Assembly (NCBI GenBank): GCA_016000085.1
Contig: JAECRT010000002.1
Coordinates: 7,636 to 71,635, forward strand
Direction: 5' to 3'
Source: Sphingomonadaceae bacterium
Lineage (GTDB): Bacteria > Pseudomonadota > Alphaproteobacteria > Sphingomonadales > Sphingomonadaceae
DNA length: 64,000 bases
The translations under genes and the position numbers were made by a program. The notes beneath the pieces are model-generated. The model made no database searches. It had not been told where the DNA came from and was given only the letters and a program-made list of their open reading frames with translations. Within the stretch, counting starts at the first letter, position 1. Every line of letters starts with the position of its first letter. Shown here in pieces: positions 61,650-64,000 of this stretch.

Positions 61650-64000
61650 TCAATAATCCTTGGAATAACGCAGGTTGGCCGACGATCCGGCATTGGTCCC
61701 GGTCTTCGACAACAGGCTCAATGTCTTCGACAGCGCAATCTCCAACTGGGTCGCGGTAAAGCCCTTGGAGTCGGTGATGACCTCCACATAGATATTGTTG
61801 GAGATATGCTGCCCGACCGCGAGCGAGGTGCTGCGCCCGGTCGCTTCGTCGCCACCGACGATGCCGATGCGATCCAGACCCGACGCGCCTTGCAGCTTGC
61901 CCATGGGGTTCAACCCACCGCTGCCGCCACGCAGGCCGTTGAGCGCCGCCGCCAACTGGATCGCCTGCGTCGCCGACAGGTTCGCGACATTATTGCCAAA
62001 CAGGATGCGCGCCAGAATTTCGTCCTGCGGCAGGGTTGGGGTCGATACGAAGGTGATGTCGGGCTGCTGCGCCGACCCGGCGACGGCGATGCCCGCACTG
62101 ACCGTGTCGATCTTGGTCAGGGCGCGGATTGCCAGGGTCGGGTTCATCATGTCGCCGTTGAAGGTGATGACGCCCTGTTCAAGATCGAACTGGTGCCCCG
62201 AAAAACTGTAACGGCCACGCAGAACTTCAATCTTTCCGGTTACGCGCGGCTTGGTCGCCGTGCCGGTGACGCGCATGTCGGTCTTCCATTCTGAATCCAG
62301 GCCCATGCCGGTCACGTAGATCTGATTGTCGGCACGCACCCGAACATCGAGCTTCCAGTTGGTCGGCTTAGCCGCAGCTTGACGAGCCGCGATGCGCTGC
62401 GCGAGCGGATCGACGCCGTTGCTCTTGCGGCGGATGCCCTGCAATTCCCGAATATCGGTGCCGGGCTGATAGGCGACGCGGTAGCGCGTTTCGGGCAGCG
62501 ACAGATCGCCCTTGATCAGGCCACCATTGGCGGCGCTGTTGGTAATGGCGATCGTGCCACTGACGACGCTCGTAATATCCTCGCTGCGCGCGAGACGCGC
62601 ATGATCCATCTTGACCGCGATCTCCATCGGGAAACCGCTGTCGGCGGCAAGGCCGACATTGCCTGACGCCTGTACGGTGCCTTCACCGGCCCGACCCGAA
62701 AAATCGCGAATTTCGAGATGATCGTTGGTGAAGCGGCCGTCCAGTTTCATCTGCGTGACGCGGGTGCCGAACGTTTCGTTGTCATAGGTCAACGCATTGG
62801 CGCGCACTACGCCGTTCAGGCGCGGATCGCTCAGCCGACCGTTGAAATCGGCGGCGACGGCCAGCCCGCCGGTCAAGTGCTGATCGGCCAGGCCCGCAAA
62901 GGAAAAGAGGACGTCCGCTGGCCCGGCATAGCGGATGCCGCCGCCCAGCGGCGCGGATTGCAACTGCTCCGACCAGCTTGCGCCCGGTCCGGGCGGCGCG
63001 AGGGTTGCCACAAAGCGCCCCAGCGTCGAGCTACCGCGCCGGATCAGCCCGCGCAGGTCACCACCTGCGGCGGACAGCTTGCCTTCCATGCTCATCGACA
63101 CCGGATCGGATACGGCGGTCAGGCTGGAGCGACGGAAATCGCTGATGGCGATGCGGGTCGTCGCGGTAGGAAAGCTATTGCCATTCTGCGCGAAATCGAG
63201 CGTCCCGGTAGCTTTCCCCCCAATGCCCAGGCCAGGCGAAACCATGTTGGCGATGGCCAGATCGAAATCCTTGAACCGGGCCTGCATCGTCGTCTGGTCG
63301 CCAAAGCGCCCTGCCAGGTCGACCTTGCCCTGCGGCAGCACCAGCGTCGCGGGTTCAAGGCGATAGCCGGTCTTTTCCGTCCGGATGATCGCGGGACTGG
63401 CGAGGCGGAAGGGGACGTTGCCGGTCTTGCCCTCCAGCGCCACGGCATAGAGGTTCGGACGCAGCGCGGCATTGGCCGCAATCGCGAAGGGCATTCCGCT
63501 GGAGCCATCGGCGACCAGTTGCGCCTTGCCGCGCCCACCCTGATAATCCAGCTTCGCGCGGGCCTTGCGCACGATGTAGTCGCCATAGGCTGCGTTGGCG
63601 ATCTGGGCGTCGGCGATGATCCGGGGCTGATCGGTCAGTACCATCGATGCGGTGACGATGGCGCGCCCGATCACGACGTCCGCGTCACCCGGCAGTTTCG
63701 CGTTGCTGGCGGTGGCGTTGACATCGACGCCCTGCGCCTTGCCCACGGCCGCCAGGCGTACCGCGCCATTGATGCCGGACCCGTTCAGGCTGAGCAGGCC
63801 GGTGAAGGGTCCGGCGGCACTCTGTTGCACCGTCCCGGCCACATCGACGCCAGCGAACCGGGCCTTGGCGATGTCGATCGTCAGCGGGCCTTTCGCCGTA
63901 CGTATCAGTACGTTGGCGAAGGAGGGGCCGTATGGCGATCCGCCGGTCGCTTCCAGCCGATAGCCCGCCGCCTCGCCATTCAGCTTCGCGACGACATCGG
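61650..64000 (-). CDS. tamB: Translocation and assembly module protein TamB (C-terminal part, partial)
   Basis: TamB spans the periplasm and, with TamA, helps insert outer-membrane proteins or move lipids. The frame is open through base 64000, so at least 780 residues are seen and the N-terminus lies outside. The sequence is long beta-rich AsmA-like repeat, ending in the DUF490 domain: GRYSFSGHQFDLEQGVITFNGDMMNPTLAIRALTKID, TFVSTPTLPQDEILARILFGNNVANLSATQAIQLAAALN and a terminal IEV-x(n)-LRYSKDY. The final strand motif fits TamB. tamA would lie beyond the window. Confidence 0.93.
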   Translation of the reverse strand, partial: DVVAKLNGEAAGYRLEATGGSPYGPSFANVLIRTAKGPLTIDIAKARFAGVDVAGTVQQSAAGPFTGLLSLNGSGINGAVRLAAVGKAQGVDVNATASNAKLPGDADVVIGRAIVTASMVLTDQPRIIADAQIANAAYGDYIVRKARAKLDYQGGRGKAQLVADGSSGMPFAIAANAALRPNLYAVALEGKTGNVPFRLASPAIIRTEKTGYRLEPATLVLPQGKVDLAGRFGDQTTMQARFKDFDLAIANMVSPGLGIGGKATGTLDFAQNGNSFPTATTRIAISDFRRSSLTAVSDPVSMSMEGKLSAAGGDLRGLIRRGSSTLGRFVATLAPPGPGASWSEQLQSAPLGGGIRYAGPADVLFSFAGLADQHLTGGLAVAADFNGRLSDPRLNGVVRANALTYDNETFGTRVTQMKLDGRFTNDHLEIRDFSGRAGEGTVQASGNVGLAADSGFPMEIAVKMDHARLARSEDITSVVSGTIAITNSAANGGLIKGDLSLPETRYRVAYQPGTDIRELQGIRRKSNGVDPLAQRIAARQAAAKPTNWKLDVRVRADNQIYVTGMGLDSEWKTDMRVTGTATKPRVTGKIEVLRGRYSFSGHQFDLEQGVITFNGDMMNPTLAIRALTKIDTVSAGIAVAGSAQQPDITFVSTPTLPQDEILARILFGNNVANLSATQAIQLAAALNGLRGGSGGLNPMGKLQGASGLDRIGIVGGDEATGRSTSLAVGQHISNNIYVEVITDSKGFTATQLEIALSKTLSLLSKTGTNAGSSANLRYSKDY

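Noticed and set aside
1-64000. Mobile elements, prophage, CRISPR arrays or defence islands
   Set aside because: No transposase, integrase, phage structural gene, regular direct-repeat array or restriction/toxin gene was found. Gene content is core and composition is even throughout.

Overview
The window is about 64 kb of high-GC (roughly 63-65% by eye) chromosomal DNA from an alphaproteobacterium, most likely a member of the Sphingomonadaceae (Sphingobium or Sphingomonas type). The evidence is gene content and signals: a cckA-type hybrid kinase, a crtY-crtI-crtB carotenoid operon, a DmeR/DmeF cobalt-nickel pair, a serC-serA-hisZ-purA block, a GTTC-N7-GTTC SOS box before recA, and strongly GC-ending codons in the real genes. 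I see no insertion sequence, prophage, CRISPR array or rRNA operon. Genes are tightly packed and the only tRNA found is tRNA-Val(TAC).

Layout. 1-6.8 kb: the tail of an SRPBCC protein, an O-acyltransferase, a CsgG-like secreted protein, lepA, and several small or degenerate proteins (SNase-like, PH-domain, HNH-like). 7-12.7 kb: a TonB-dependent receptor, an I78 peptidase inhibitor, rnd and aspS. 12.7-16.5 kb: a second acyltransferase, PPK2, a soluble chemoreceptor behind a Pho-box-like site, and a small FlbD-like protein. 16.5-18.5 kb: a TonB-C-like periplasmic protein and the dmeRF metal efflux pair. 18.5-22.8 kb: crtY-crtI-(LOG-family gene)-crtB. 23-28.4 kb: rnk plus a coupled small gene, glnK-amtB with a sigma-54 promoter, DUF924, tldD, a CHCC zinc-finger gene and tRNA-Val. 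28.5-31.7 kb: dapD, a HAD nucleotidase, a second LOG-like gene and an extensin-like lipoprotein. 31.8-38.2 kb: serC, serA, hisZ, purA, a small HTH-like protein and an FMN reductase. 38.2-49.4 kb: a Pr6Pr membrane protein, a dicarboxylate/amino-acid symporter, pdxH, a CbpA-like J protein, a YihY protein, fabI, aroC, an SLC13 permease, PhzF and a serine hydrolase. 49.4-64 kb: recQ, a DUF442 protein, greB, a lytic transglycosylase, dapA, smpB, a DUF2062 protein, cckA with a lone receiver, recA, a transglutaminase and the C-terminal part of tamB.

Most of the window is core metabolism and housekeeping: serine, lysine, histidine, aromatic and purine synthesis, nitrogen uptake, DNA repair, translation quality control and envelope assembly. 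The points worth a second look are mainly regulatory and organisational. They are the Pho-box-like site before a membrane-free chemoreceptor and next to a polyphosphate kinase, a DmeR operator over its own start codon, a LOG-family gene translationally coupled inside the carotenoid operon, a possible leader ORF and hairpin before rnk, a well-matched sigma-54 promoter with spaced direct repeats before glnK, a possible serC leader RNA, and a hairpin over the hisZ ribosome binding site. I did not find a clearly novel multi-gene system. Start codons were chosen from ribosome binding sites and family length, and several differ from the longest open frame.
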